From Bog-473 sp963838835 (lineage in GTDB: Bacteria > Actinomycetota > Acidimicrobiia > Acidimicrobiales > RAAP-2), in assembly GCA_963838835.1 (NCBI GenBank), contig CAWITA010000030.1, forward strand, positions 44,283 to 108,282: a DNA stretch of 64,000 nt. The letters run 5' to 3'. The position numbers and the translations under genes are program-made. Positions 1-7,812 of this stretch are shown here, one piece after another. The first letter of the stretch is position 1. Each line of letters starts with the position of its first letter. A model generated the notes under the pieces. The model ran no database searches, was not told the DNA's origin, and saw only the letters and a program-made list of their open reading frames with translations.

Positions 1-906
1 GCAAACTCCCTGGCAGGCCAGCCGGGCCATGCGGGTCCTCGTGGCGATGGTGGCACTCCCGATGTGAGGAAGCAGGGTTGTCCGGGGTGCCGTGAGGAGA
101 CGCGGATTGACCGCCGGCTCTCCGTCGTAGACGTCGAGGCCGGCTGCGAAGAGGTTGCCTGCCTCGAGAGCATCGACGAGCGCGTTCTCGTCCACCACGG
201 GCCCGCGAGCCGTGTTGACGAGGACCGCCGTGGGTTTCATCAGCGCGAGCTCCGGCGCGCCGATCAGGTGGCGGGTGGACTCGGTAAGCGGCACGTGAAG
301 GCTCACGATGTCGGACTGCTGGAGCAGTTCGTCGAGGTTGGGAAGGTAGCCGCGCAAGCCGGTGTCGTGTCGCGCCGTGTGGATGACCTGCATGTCGAAC
401 CCGCTGGCTCTTTGGGCCACCGCGCGCGCGATGCGACCGAAGCCGACCAGACCGAGGACCGCCCCGTGCACATCTCGAGCGAGATGAGTGCCGAATCCCC
501 ACCCCGTCCATCGACCCTCCCTGAGGTCCCTTTCGGCATCGGTCGCCAATCGGGTGGAAGCGAGAATCAAAAGAAAGGCGAGATCCGCGGTGGTGTCATC
601 GAGCACGCCGGGTGTGTTGCACACCGTGATCCCCAGGGCGTGCGCCGTGGGGACGTCGATGTTGTCGTAGCCGACTGCCGCATTCGCCACGACGCGCAAC
701 CGCCCGGCGCTTCCCGCCTGCAGCACGGCGGCGTCAAAGTGGTCGGTGAGATGGCACACGACGCCGTCGAACTCTGGGGCCAATCCCACGAGGTCGTCGT
801 GAGACGGTGGTGCGCCGTCACCTCGCTCGACGACCTCGTGACCCGCTTCGAGTAGCGGATCGGTGCCACCCTCGATCAAAGGGCGGGTGACGAGGACGCG
901 GGCCAC
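1..906 (-). CDS. D-isomer-specific 2-hydroxyacid dehydrogenase (3' end off window)
   Basis: Probable NAD-dependent 2-hydroxyacid dehydrogenase interconverting a 2-keto acid and a D-2-hydroxy acid. My translation from the GTG at 906 stays open for 302 codons and runs off the left edge, so only the last few codons are missing. A Rossmann glycine motif (GLVGFGRIAR) lies near residue 152, the family signature NTARGPVVDENAL near 231, and the expected catalytic residues are Arg234, Glu263 and His281 (in LPHIGSAT). The start codon directly abuts the stop of the upstream cupin gene, so the two are probably co-transcribed and translationally coupled. The exact substrate (glycerate, phosphoglycerate or another hydroxyacid) cannot be told. 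Confidence 0.88.
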   Translation of the reverse strand, partial: MARVLVTRPLIEGGTDPLLEAGHEVVERGDGAPPSHDDLVGLAPEFDGVVCHLTDHFDAAVLQAGSAGRLRVVANAAVGYDNIDVPTAHALGITVCNTPGVLDDTTADLAFLLILASTRLATDAERDLREGRWTGWGFGTHLARDVHGAVLGLVGFGRIARAVAQRASGFDMQVIHTARHDTGLRGYLPNLDELLQQSDIVSLHVPLTESTRHLIGAPELALMKPTAVLVNTARGPVVDENALVDALEAGNLFAAGLDVYDGEPAVNPRLLTAPRTTLLPHIGSATIATRTRMARLACQGVC

Positions 907-1290
907 CTAGTGCGTTGTGTAGTTGATGACTCCGGCGCCTTTCACACCGATCGCAAAGCAGAAGCAGTGGATCGGCGCATGGTCGCTGATCGGCCGCAGC
1001 GAGTGCACCTTGTCCGGCGGAATGTAGACCAGGTCGCCCTGGGAGATCGGGCGGTCTTCGCCATCGATTGTCATGATCCCCTTGCCGTTCATGACGTAAT
1101 AGAACTCGTGGGTCGGATGGGAGTGCGGATCGACCAGGCCGCCGCCTGGGACTTCGAACTCGTTGACCAGCTCCAGGTAGCCCCCGTCCGTGATGTCCTT
1201 GAACTCACGGGACTCGATCATCCACCAGACCGGAACGGTGCCGTTGTGCTCCACGACCGGCGCCTTCGCCTCAATGCTGCGCACGTCCAT
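907..1290 (-). CDS. Small cupin-domain protein
   Basis: A 127-residue single-domain cupin. Metal-binding motif 1 is visible as DPHSHPTHEFYYV around residues 54-66 and the second motif as DLVYIPPDKVHSL around 86-98, giving the His/Glu set expected for a bound metal ion. Small cupins of this kind are often dioxygenases, isomerases or ligand sensors, so no reaction can be assigned. The gene is first in a two-gene operon with the hydroxyacid dehydrogenase. A TGAC-N6-GTCA palindrome lies 28-41 bases upstream of the ATG, so TetR control is likely. Confidence 0.82.
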   Translation of the reverse strand: MDVRSIEAKAPVVEHNGTVPVWWMIESREFKDITDGGYLELVNEFEVPGGGLVDPHSHPTHEFYYVMNGKGIMTIDGEDRPISQGDLVYIPPDKVHSLRPISDHAPIHCFCFAIGVKGAGVINYTTH

Positions 1291-1317
1291 TCTGAGGGCC
1301 TCCCAAGTTTCCTAGAC

Positions 1318-1331
1318 TGACTCCGCTGTCA
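1318..1331. promoter_or_regulatory. Predicted TetR operator, TGAC-N6-GTCA copy 1
   Basis: TGAC-TCCGCT-GTCA lies between the divergent cupin (start 1290) and AllA-like (start 1406) genes. The right half continues as TGTCAGGTTAGC at 1327-1338, identical over 12 bases to the reverse complement of 4477-4488, the left half of the palindrome beside the tetR gene. Same half-site and same 6-base spacing argue for one regulator binding both. Confidence 0.6.
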
Positions 1332-1405
1332 GGTTAGCCATTAGGCCGGAGGGGAGCCCGGCTGCACCGCCGTTTGACCCGAAAGGAAAGCGACGAAAGT
1401 GAGCG

Positions 1406-1921
1406 ATGTCTGCTGACGCAGCACCCACAGCACGGAGCGTGGTTCCTGGAGCATTGACCGAGGCCGGCTGGTCCCCCTTCGGCTGGCTCCCCGTTGCCGA
1501 CACCGATCCGCGGGACGGACAGCACCGTCTGACGTTCGAGTGGGAGGACGCCCACGTGAACCTCATCGCTCACGCCCGGAACGAGGTGCCGGAGACCGCC
1601 GGCGGCCTGCGCTGCGAGATGCTCTTCCGCCACGACACCCACACGCAGACCCTCATGCCGCTGAACGTGCCGGCCGTCATCGTCGTGGCGCCGACCGGCG
1701 TCGAGTTCGCCGACGAGGCGGACGCAACGTCGATCCGGGCGTTCCGGCTCGAGCCCCTCGAAGCGCTGGTCCTGCACCGTGGCACGTGGCACTGGGGTCC
1801 CTTCCCGATCGAGGGTGCCGAGGTGCGCCTCTTCAACGTCCAAGGGCTCCGCTATGCCGAGGACAACCGCTGCGTGGACCTCGCCGCCAAGGGATTGTCC
1901 GTCGACGTGGATCTCTCTTGA
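1406..1921 (+). CDS. Ureidoglycolate lyase (AllA)-family protein
   Basis: 171 residues, close to the usual AllA length. The central FRHDTHTQTLMPLNVPAVIV stretch (about residues 74-93) and the later LHRGTWHWGPFPI stretch (about 126-138) match the conserved cupin-fold motifs of the ureidoglycolate lyase/hydrolase family. True AllA releases urea from ureidoglycolate in purine breakdown, but no other allantoin genes are nearby. The neighbours point instead to CoA-thioester metabolism, so a related but different lyase or hydrolase role is more likely. The gene heads a run with the thioesterase and SDR genes. Confidence 0.7.
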   Translation: MSADAAPTARSVVPGALTEAGWSPFGWLPVADTDPRDGQHRLTFEWEDAHVNLIAHARNEVPETAGGLRCEMLFRHDTHTQTLMPLNVPAVIVVAPTGVEFADEADATSIRAFRLEPLEALVLHRGTWHWGPFPIEGAEVRLFNVQGLRYAEDNRCVDLAAKGLSVDVDLS

Positions 1922-1957
1922 GGGCGGCGCCCGGTGCGGGCCTGACGGGGGCGTGCC

Positions 1958-2878
1958 GTGGATCTTGACGATGCCGAGGAAGCTGAGGTCGTCTCGGCCA
2001 CGGTGGCCGACCTGGTGGACGCGATCACGGCTGGAGTGTCAGGACCGGGCCCGGGCGGGACGGCCACCTTCACCACCACGAGCCCCGACTGGTGGGTAGG
2101 GGGCCGCACGTTCGGCGGCATGGTGGTGGCCCAGGCGCTGAGCGCGGCCATACAGACCGTCCCGCCCGGACTGGATGTGCACTCGTTGCACGGCTACTTC
2201 CTCCGTCCGACGTCGCCGGGGGCGCGGACCCTCCACACCGTGGGGAAGGTGCGAGATGGGCGCTCCTTCAGCATTCGGGACGTGGTTAGCGTCGCAGAGG
2301 GCAAGGAGACCTTCCGGATGACGTGCTCGTTCCACGCCCCCGAGGAGGGTGACGACTACCAGCTACCCGTGGGCCCGGGGATCCCGTCGCCGCGGGATGT
2401 CGAAGGCTTCGAGGCGCCCTTCCCGTTCGACATCCGGGAGCTTGGTGCGACGGAGCAACGCCAGGACGGTACCTATTTGTCAACGCGCCGCTGCTGGTTC
2501 CGCACCCGCGAGAGCTTGCCGGACGATCCGGCCGTCCACGCCTGCGTGCTGGCCTACTTCTCGGACATGACGGGCGCCGCCTTTCGACCCAGGAGTCTCG
2601 GCATCTGGGGCACGCACACCGACGCCAGCCTTGACCACGCCGTCTGGTTCCACCGGCCTTGGCGGGCCGACAGGTGGAGCATCTTCGATCTGCAGACCCT
2701 CGTCAACGCGGGAGGCCGCGCCACCATCCGGGCCACCATGCACGGCGAGGACGGCGCGCTGCATCTCAGCATGGCGCAGGAATTGCTGATCCGGAAGCTC
2801 GAAGAACCCATGATGCTGGAGCGGCCACCGTGGGTGGACAGGGACGCGAGGAGAGGAGCCCAGGGTGGGACTGCTTAA
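1958..2878 (+). CDS. tesB: Acyl-CoA thioesterase II (TesB family)
   Basis: 306 residues, matching the double-hotdog TesB family that hydrolyses acyl-CoA to free acid and CoA. Recognisable pieces are GGRTFGGMVVAQAL near residues 48-61, the SLHGYFLRP strand near 77-85, VRDGRSFSIRDVV near 98-110, and a second hotdog containing SLGIWGTHTDASLDHAVWFH. Translation starts at GTG 1958. The 3' end overlaps the next gene by 14 bases, showing tight coupling. It may release a CoA-bound end product or protect against trapped CoA in the neighbouring pathway. Confidence 0.88.
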   Translation: MDLDDAEEAEVVSATVADLVDAITAGVSGPGPGGTATFTTTSPDWWVGGRTFGGMVVAQALSAAIQTVPPGLDVHSLHGYFLRPTSPGARTLHTVGKVRDGRSFSIRDVVSVAEGKETFRMTCSFHAPEEGDDYQLPVGPGIPSPRDVEGFEAPFPFDIRELGATEQRQDGTYLSTRRCWFRTRESLPDDPAVHACVLAYFSDMTGAAFRPRSLGIWGTHTDASLDHAVWFHRPWRADRWSIFDLQTLVNAGGRATIRATMHGEDGALHLSMAQELLIRKLEEPMMLERPPWVDRDARRGAQGGTA

Positions 2879-3647
2879 CGGGGAGGCCGCAGTGGTGACC
2901 GGTGGAGGCTCTGGCATCGGAAGGGCCACCTGCCGCCGGTTGGCGCAGGAGGGGGCCCGGGTGGCCGTCCTCGACGTCGACGGAGAGTCGGCGGAGGTCG
3001 TGGCCCACGAGGTGGACGGCTTCGGTTACGCCGTGGACGTTGGTCACCCCGACTCGCTGCGGGCGGTGATCGACGCGGCGGCGGACGCTTTGGGTGGTCT
3101 GTCCATCATCTACAACAACGCCGGCACCGCCGCGTTCAACCGCCTGCACGAGTTGGACCCGGCCGAGTGGGAGCGCGTGCTCCGGGTCAATCTCACGGGG
3201 GTCTGGGCGGGCATCCGCGCCGCCGCCCCACACCTGCTGGCGCGCGGTGGCGGCTCCATCGTGAGCACGGCGTCCATCAGCGGGACACGACCAGCGGCGG
3301 GGGAGGGGCCGTACGCAGCGAGCAAAGCGGCGGTGGCGGCGCTGACGGCGTCGGCTGCCCTGGAATATGCCCCGTCGATACGGGTGAACGCGGTGTCCCC
3401 GGGCATGATCCGTACTGCGATGACCGCCCCTTGGTTCGAGTTCATGCCCGACCAGGTCGAGCGTTTCGAGAAGGGGACGCCCGTCGGCCGGATCGGTGAG
3501 CCGGAGGATGTGGCCGACGTGGTCGTGTTCTTGTGTTCCGACCTGGCCCGCTTTGTAACCGGTCAGAACCTCGTCGTGGACGGCGGATTGACCTTGCACG
3601 GCTCTGGCGTCGACGGCATCTTCGACCGGGTCTTTCGGCCCGGGTAG
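2865..3647 (+). CDS. SDR-family NAD(P)-dependent oxidoreductase
   Basis: A 260-residue classical short-chain dehydrogenase. The nucleotide-binding motif TGGGSGIG lies near residues 12-19, NNAG near 84-87, and the catalytic Ser-Tyr-Lys is seen as STASIS and YAASK. The C-terminal GQNLVVDGGLTL strand is the usual end of the family. It starts at GTG 2865, inside the end of the thioesterase gene. In this setting it probably oxidises a 3-hydroxyacyl-CoA or a cyclic alcohol, but the substrate is not shown by the sequence. Confidence 0.88.
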   Translation: MGLLNGEAAVVTGGGSGIGRATCRRLAQEGARVAVLDVDGESAEVVAHEVDGFGYAVDVGHPDSLRAVIDAAADALGGLSIIYNNAGTAAFNRLHELDPAEWERVLRVNLTGVWAGIRAAAPHLLARGGGSIVSTASISGTRPAAGEGPYAASKAAVAALTASAALEYAPSIRVNAVSPGMIRTAMTAPWFEFMPDQVERFEKGTPVGRIGEPEDVADVVVFLCSDLARFVTGQNLVVDGGLTLHGSGVDGIFDRVFRPG

Positions 3648-3669
3648 TCGTCGATCGATGCGTAGCTGC

Positions 3670-4440
3670 TCAGGCGTGGGGGTCGAAGAGCGCCCGACAG
3701 ACCATGGTCGTCATCGTCTCGAGGGCCACGTCGTCGATCGGCTGGCCGACGAACTCGCGCAGGTAGTGGAAGCGATCCAGCATCGCCAGCGTCGCCATGC
3801 CGGCGGCTTCGGGATCGATGAGGTGGCCCGACGAGTCGGGACCGATCTGCTTGGAGAGTGCGCCGGACATGACCGTGAAGGTCTGGCGGATGACCTCGAT
3901 CAGTTCGGGGTCGATCGTGGCGAGGTCGGTCCAGGATCGGAAGAGCGGCGCGTAGCGGGTCCACAACTCCGAGTAGGCCTGGATCCAACCGTGCACGTCC
4001 TCCCACTTCGGGGCACCTCCGTCGGCGGGGAGCGTGCTCAGCGCGTCGTAGAGCTGCTGGGCTTCGCCAGCTGCTTCCATGACCAGTGCGCGTAGAAGAT
4101 CTTCCTTGTTGGCGAAGTACAGGTAGAAGGTGCCGTGCGAGGTCTTGGCGATCTCCACCACGTCGTTGACCCGGGTGGCGTGGTAACCCCGCTTGTCGAA
4201 GGCGACCATGGCCGCGTCGAGGAGTTTGCGCATGGTGCGACGGCCCTGGTTGCGCAAGACCCGCTTGGTGGCCGGTACGCCTCGGGCGTCCATGTCGGGT
4301 CGGGGCAGGTCGTCGCCTCGGCTACGGGCATTGGGGGGTGCGGCCGCCGGGACGGATTCCCTCGACTTCCTGGCCGCTGCCGGGCGGTCCGATCTGTTGG
4401 TCACGGGCGCCGGGTCAGCTTGGACTCTCGGCGATCCCAT
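3670..4440 (-). CDS. TetR-family transcriptional regulator
   Basis: 256 residues. After a disordered, Ala/Pro-rich leader of about 55 residues comes a TetR DNA-binding domain: RTMRKLLDAAMVAFDKRG, then TRVNDVVEIAKTSHGTFYLYF, the typical helix-turn-helix, followed by NKEDLL. The rest is a helical ligand and dimer domain. Translation could also start at the Met at residue 50 (base 4293), which would remove the odd leader. It is divergent from the CoA-transferase gene, and a 22-base inverted repeat, the best candidate for its operator, lies between them. The same core palindrome recurs at four other promoters in the window, so it may be the local regulator of acyl-CoA catabolism; acyl-CoA thioesters are the usual ligands of such proteins. 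Confidence 0.9.
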   Translation of the reverse strand: MGSPRVQADPAPVTNRSDRPAAARKSRESVPAAAPPNARSRGDDLPRPDMDARGVPATKRVLRNQGRRTMRKLLDAAMVAFDKRGYHATRVNDVVEIAKTSHGTFYLYFANKEDLLRALVMEAAGEAQQLYDALSTLPADGGAPKWEDVHGWIQAYSELWTRYAPLFRSWTDLATIDPELIEVIRQTFTVMSGALSKQIGPDSSGHLIDPEAAGMATLAMLDRFHYLREFVGQPIDDVALETMTTMVCRALFDPHA

Positions 4441-4479
4441 GCCCGGTGAATGGTAGTGCCGGGCATGGCCGAACTCGCT

Positions 4480-4501
4480 AACCTGACACGATGGTCAGGT
4501 T
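4480..4501. promoter_or_regulatory. Inverted repeat AACCTGAC-N6-GTCAGGTT, predicted autoregulatory TetR operator
   Basis: Perfect 8-base arms around a 6-base spacer, with the core TGAC-N6-GTCA at 4484-4497. It lies 40-61 bases upstream of tetR and 66-87 bases upstream of the CoA-transferase start. Size and symmetry fit a TetR dimer site, and the position would let the regulator control both itself and the divergent gene. Confidence 0.72.
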
Positions 4502-4522
4502 TGGTTGGGGCAAAAAGTGACT

Positions 4523-4573
4523 ATGGACCAGGGATTTCGCGCGATGGCTGCTGACGAGAAGCGGGATTGGTGA
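4523..4573 (+). other. Possible 16-codon leader ORF overlapping the CoA-transferase start
   Basis: ATG at 4523 opens a 16-residue frame ending in TGA at 4571-4573. The stop overlaps the second in-frame candidate start (GTG 4570) of the CoA-transferase as GTGA. Such overlaps can couple translation. No clear ribosome site precedes it and the length is short enough to be chance. Confidence 0.2.
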
Positions 4574-6270
4574 CTCTCAGCACCCCGGCGGCGGGCGGTC
4601 CGGTCGTGACATCGCTGGGGGAGGCGATCGCCCGCAACGTCCAACCCGGGGACACGGTCCACGTGATGCTCGGGCACAGCCGGTGGACCGCGGCTGCCCG
4701 CGAGCTCGCCCGTCATTTCTGGGGCACCGACCCGGGGTTCACGCTGGTCATGACGAGCCTCGGTGCTCTCGGCGCCCTCTTCTTCCGAGGTGGCCTCGTC
4801 CGCCGGGTCGTCACGGCCTATTCGGGCAACAGCTTTCCGACCTACACGCCCAACCCGGTGTTCCGGGCGGCCTACGAATCAGGCGACGTCGAGGTGGAGC
4901 ACTGGTCCATCCTCACGTTGTCCCAGCGCCTGGAGGCGGCGGCACGCGGTCTGCCCGCGGCGGTGACCGGGTCGCTGGTCGGTTCGTCCATGGCCGCAAA
5001 CGAGGCCTTCACCGTCGTCGACTCCCCCTTCGGCCCGCTCGGGCTGCTGGAGCCCCTGACCCCCGACGTCGCAGTCGTGCACGCCGCGGCCGCGGACCCG
5101 GCGGGCAACCTCGTCTTCTCCGAGCCCCTCCTCGATGGTGTCTGGGGCGCCTGGGCAGCCCGGCGTGGTGTCGTGGCGACCGTGGAGCGCGTGCTCGACG
5201 ACCTCGAGGGACTCGGGCACCGGGTACGCGTCCCGGGTCACCGCGTCCTCGCCGTGGTCGAGGCGCCGTACGGCGCTCACCCCGGGGGGTGCTATGCACC
5301 GGCCCTGCCGGTCCGCAGCTACGGGGAGGACATTGCGCACTGGAGCGCGGTCGCCGATGCCGCGGCCAAGGACGAACTCGACGACTACGCGGAGCAGTGG
5401 GTGCTCGGGCCGGCGACGCACGAGGACTACCTCGCCCGCGTGGGCTCGGAGCGGCTCCTGTGGCTCGAGGGTCGCTCCGACCCAATGTCGTGGAAGGCGG
5501 ATGCCGACGCGAACCCGGTCGTGGAGGACTCGACCATCACTCCGTGGGAGCACGCGGCGTCGTTGGGGGCGCGCGAAGTGGAGCGGGTCGTCGCCGAGGT
5601 GTCGGCCGACGCCGTTCTGGCGGGCGCGGGAGCGGCCAACTTGGCGGCGTGGGTCGCGGTGGCGCGGGCGAGAGCAGCCGGGAGCAATGTGGTGCTGACC
5701 GCTGAGCTCGGATTGTGGGGCTATCAACCGACACCGGCTGACCCCTACATTTTCAACCAGCGGGTTTTTCCCGCCACGCCGTACCTCTCGGACGCGTCGG
5801 CCGTACTGGGCATGGTGATCGGTGGCTCGGGCACGACCACGGTGGGATGTCTGGGCGCGGCCGAGGTCGACCGCGACGGGGCCTTGAACTCGACCGAGTT
5901 GGCGGGCGGGCGCTTCCTCGTCGGTTCGGGCGGGGCGAACGACGTGGCCAGTCGGGCGACGGCGTGCGTCGTCGTGACACTGGCCCGTCCAGAACGGCTG
6001 CCTGAAACGGTGGCCTATATCACCTCTCCCGGCCAACGCGTGGTGAGCGTGGTCACCGACAAGGGCATCCTGCGGCGCGACGACGGGGTGTTGCGCGTCG
6101 CTGCGGTCCCCGACGGGGATGGGACGTTGGAAGAGCGGGTGCGCGCGTTCAGCGCGTCCTGCGGGTACGAACCTGACGTGGCCCGCCGAGTTGAGGTGTT
6201 GGCGCGGGTGCGACCCGACGAGGTGCGAGCGTTGCGCGAGTTCGACCGCCAAAGGTTGTTCTTGGCCTGA
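4567..6270 (+). CDS. Fused two-domain CoA-transferase (family I-like)
   Basis: 567 residues, the size of an alpha plus a beta subunit of a family I CoA-transferase joined in one chain. The N-terminal half contains SLGEAIARNVQPGDTVHVML and VVTAYSGNSFPTYTPNPVF; the C-terminal half starts near residue 330 and includes VVLTAELGLWGYQPTPADPY and VIGGSGTTTVGCLGAAEVD. It resembles glutaconate CoA-transferase and the IpdAB-type enzymes of steroid-ring breakdown, where the fold has become a hydrolase, so transferase versus hydrolase is open. Translation can start at TTG 4567 or GTG 4570. It is divergent from tetR and is followed by the Liv transporter genes. Confidence 0.8.
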   Translation: MVTLSTPAAGGPVVTSLGEAIARNVQPGDTVHVMLGHSRWTAAARELARHFWGTDPGFTLVMTSLGALGALFFRGGLVRRVVTAYSGNSFPTYTPNPVFRAAYESGDVEVEHWSILTLSQRLEAAARGLPAAVTGSLVGSSMAANEAFTVVDSPFGPLGLLEPLTPDVAVVHAAAADPAGNLVFSEPLLDGVWGAWAARRGVVATVERVLDDLEGLGHRVRVPGHRVLAVVEAPYGAHPGGCYAPALPVRSYGEDIAHWSAVADAAAKDELDDYAEQWVLGPATHEDYLARVGSERLLWLEGRSDPMSWKADADANPVVEDSTITPWEHAASLGAREVERVVAEVSADAVLAGAGAANLAAWVAVARARAAGSNVVLTAELGLWGYQPTPADPYIFNQRVFPATPYLSDASAVLGMVIGGSGTTTVGCLGAAEVDRDGALNSTELAGGRFLVGSGGANDVASRATACVVVTLARPERLPETVAYITSPGQRVVSVVTDKGILRRDDGVLRVAAVPDGDGTLEERVRAFSASCGYEPDVARRVEVLARVRPDEVRALREFDRQRLFLA

Positions 6271-6409
6271 GGCGACAGAAAACGAGGTTTGCGAACCCGA
6301 CGCGGGTGCCGAGAGACCGGATGAGGGTGAGGGAAGAACAGGTCCGAGACGTGATAAAGAGCACGAGGAGCGAAGGAAAGGGCGGAAGGCCCTACAGCTA
6401 CAGTGACCG

Positions 6410-6427
6410 GCATCCCGGGGGGGATGC
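6410..6427 (+). other. Short GC hairpin in the leader of the binding-protein gene
   Basis: GCATCCC and GGGATGC form a perfect 7-bp stem around a GGGG loop, 26 bases ahead of the chosen start of the solute-binding protein gene. There is no U-run, so it is not a normal terminator. It may affect mRNA stability or translation, or be chance in GC-rich DNA. Confidence 0.25.
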
Positions 6428-6452
6428 ACCGCAAAGGATGATTGGGGATGGC

Positions 6453-7757
6453 ATGCGTGTGAGACAGGGATTCAGGGCATTGGCGGCAATGGCGCTCGCC
6501 GGGACGACGGCACTGGTGGCCGGCATCGTCACGGCGGCGGGCGGCGCAGCCGCCGCGTCGTCGGCCAGCTCTGCACCCGGTGTGACCTCGAACTCCATCA
6601 CGGTGGGGACCATCTCGACACAAACAGGGGAGCTGGCATCGAACTTCTCGTCCCTCATCTACGGCGAGAAGGCCTACTACCAGTACATCAACGCCCAAGG
6701 CGGCGTGAACGGCCGCAAGATCGACTACAAGTATGCGCTCGATGACGGTGGCAACCCCACGACGTTCAACCAGCTGGCGAACACGCTCATCAACCAGGAT
6801 CACGTGTTCGCCGTGACGGGTGTGGCGACTGCGTTCTTCTCGCCCAACCTCTTCGTGGAGTCGGGGATGCCGACCTACGGGTACAACGTCACCGGCAACT
6901 GGGCCGGCCCGGCCAACCTGTTCGCCGCCGGCGGCTCCGTCGAGTACTACCCGGCCGGAGCGCCGGAGGACGCCTATGTGGCGAGGGAGACGCAGAAGAA
7001 GCCGTCCATCGCGTTCGTCGCCTACGGGATCGCAGCGTCGGCGGCCGCGTGCCAGTCGGAGCAGGCCGCCTTGCAGGCCGCCGGTTACGACATCAGCTAC
7101 TCCGACCTGAAGGTCAGCTACCCGGGCTCCACCGTGGCGACCGACGTGCAGCGCATGAAGAGCGCCGGTTCCAACATGGTCATCAGCTGCATGGACGTGC
7201 AGGGCAACATCAACATGGCCAGGGCGATCCAGCAGTACGGGGTGAAGATGACACAGGAGTGGTTCAGCGGGAACGACCAGTCGACGCTCAACACCAACGA
7301 GAGCCTGATGCAGAACGTCTACTTCGGCATCTCTCACGTTCCGTTCTCAGCGCCGCAGTCTCTCTACCCCGGCCTCAAGCTGTACGTGACGGAGATGAAG
7401 AAGTATGAGCCTGCCTACGTCGACGACGAGATCGCCATCCAGGGCTGGGAGTCGGCGGCGCTCTTCGTCCAGGGCGTCAAGATGGCCGGCAACAACCTCA
7501 CGCAGGCCAACGTGATCAAGGAGGACAACACCCTCACCGCCTTCACGGCCGGCGGACTGCAGTCCCCGGTCAACTGGAAGAGCGCGGGTCACACCGGCCA
7601 CGCACCGCCGTACTGCCTTGCCTACATCAAGGTGGTAGGGGACAAGTACGTGGCTACCCTCAACAAGGGGGAGAACGTCTTCAACTGCTTCGAGTCGATC
7701 AGTCCGAAGAAGGACCCGGTCTTCCCCCTTCCGCCCGGCACGCCGGCCCCCGCCTGA
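6453..7757 (+). CDS. Liv-type ABC transporter substrate-binding protein
   Basis: 434 residues from the ATG at 6453. This start is chosen because it gives a clean Sec signal peptide (MRVRQGF, then a hydrophobic Ala/Gly/Val core ending near AAAASS) and follows a GGGGA ribosome-like site; the frame is open upstream, but that part is not protein-like. The mature part is a periplasmic-binding fold of the LivK type: NSITVGTISTQTG, a YINAQGGVNGRKI segment near residue 80, and QLANTLINQDHVFAVTGV. It captures the ligand outside the cell for the permease and ATPases that follow. The ligand is probably the acid handled by the surrounding CoA genes rather than an amino acid, but this is inference. Confidence 0.88.
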   Translation: MRVRQGFRALAAMALAGTTALVAGIVTAAGGAAAASSASSAPGVTSNSITVGTISTQTGELASNFSSLIYGEKAYYQYINAQGGVNGRKIDYKYALDDGGNPTTFNQLANTLINQDHVFAVTGVATAFFSPNLFVESGMPTYGYNVTGNWAGPANLFAAGGSVEYYPAGAPEDAYVARETQKKPSIAFVAYGIAASAAACQSEQAALQAAGYDISYSDLKVSYPGSTVATDVQRMKSAGSNMVISCMDVQGNINMARAIQQYGVKMTQEWFSGNDQSTLNTNESLMQNVYFGISHVPFSAPQSLYPGLKLYVTEMKKYEPAYVDDEIAIQGWESAALFVQGVKMAGNNLTQANVIKEDNTLTAFTAGGLQSPVNWKSAGHTGHAPPYCLAYIKVVGDKYVATLNKGENVFNCFESISPKKDPVFPLPPGTPAPA

Positions 7758-7812
7758 TCGCGGCGGGCGGATCGGCCAGGACGAGGGTCGGCGAGGACAG
7801 CGGGGCACAGGG

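Noticed and set aside
4441..4566. Riboswitch ahead of the CoA-transferase
   Set aside because: Only the inverted repeat is seen; no extended conserved RNA fold or terminator is visible.
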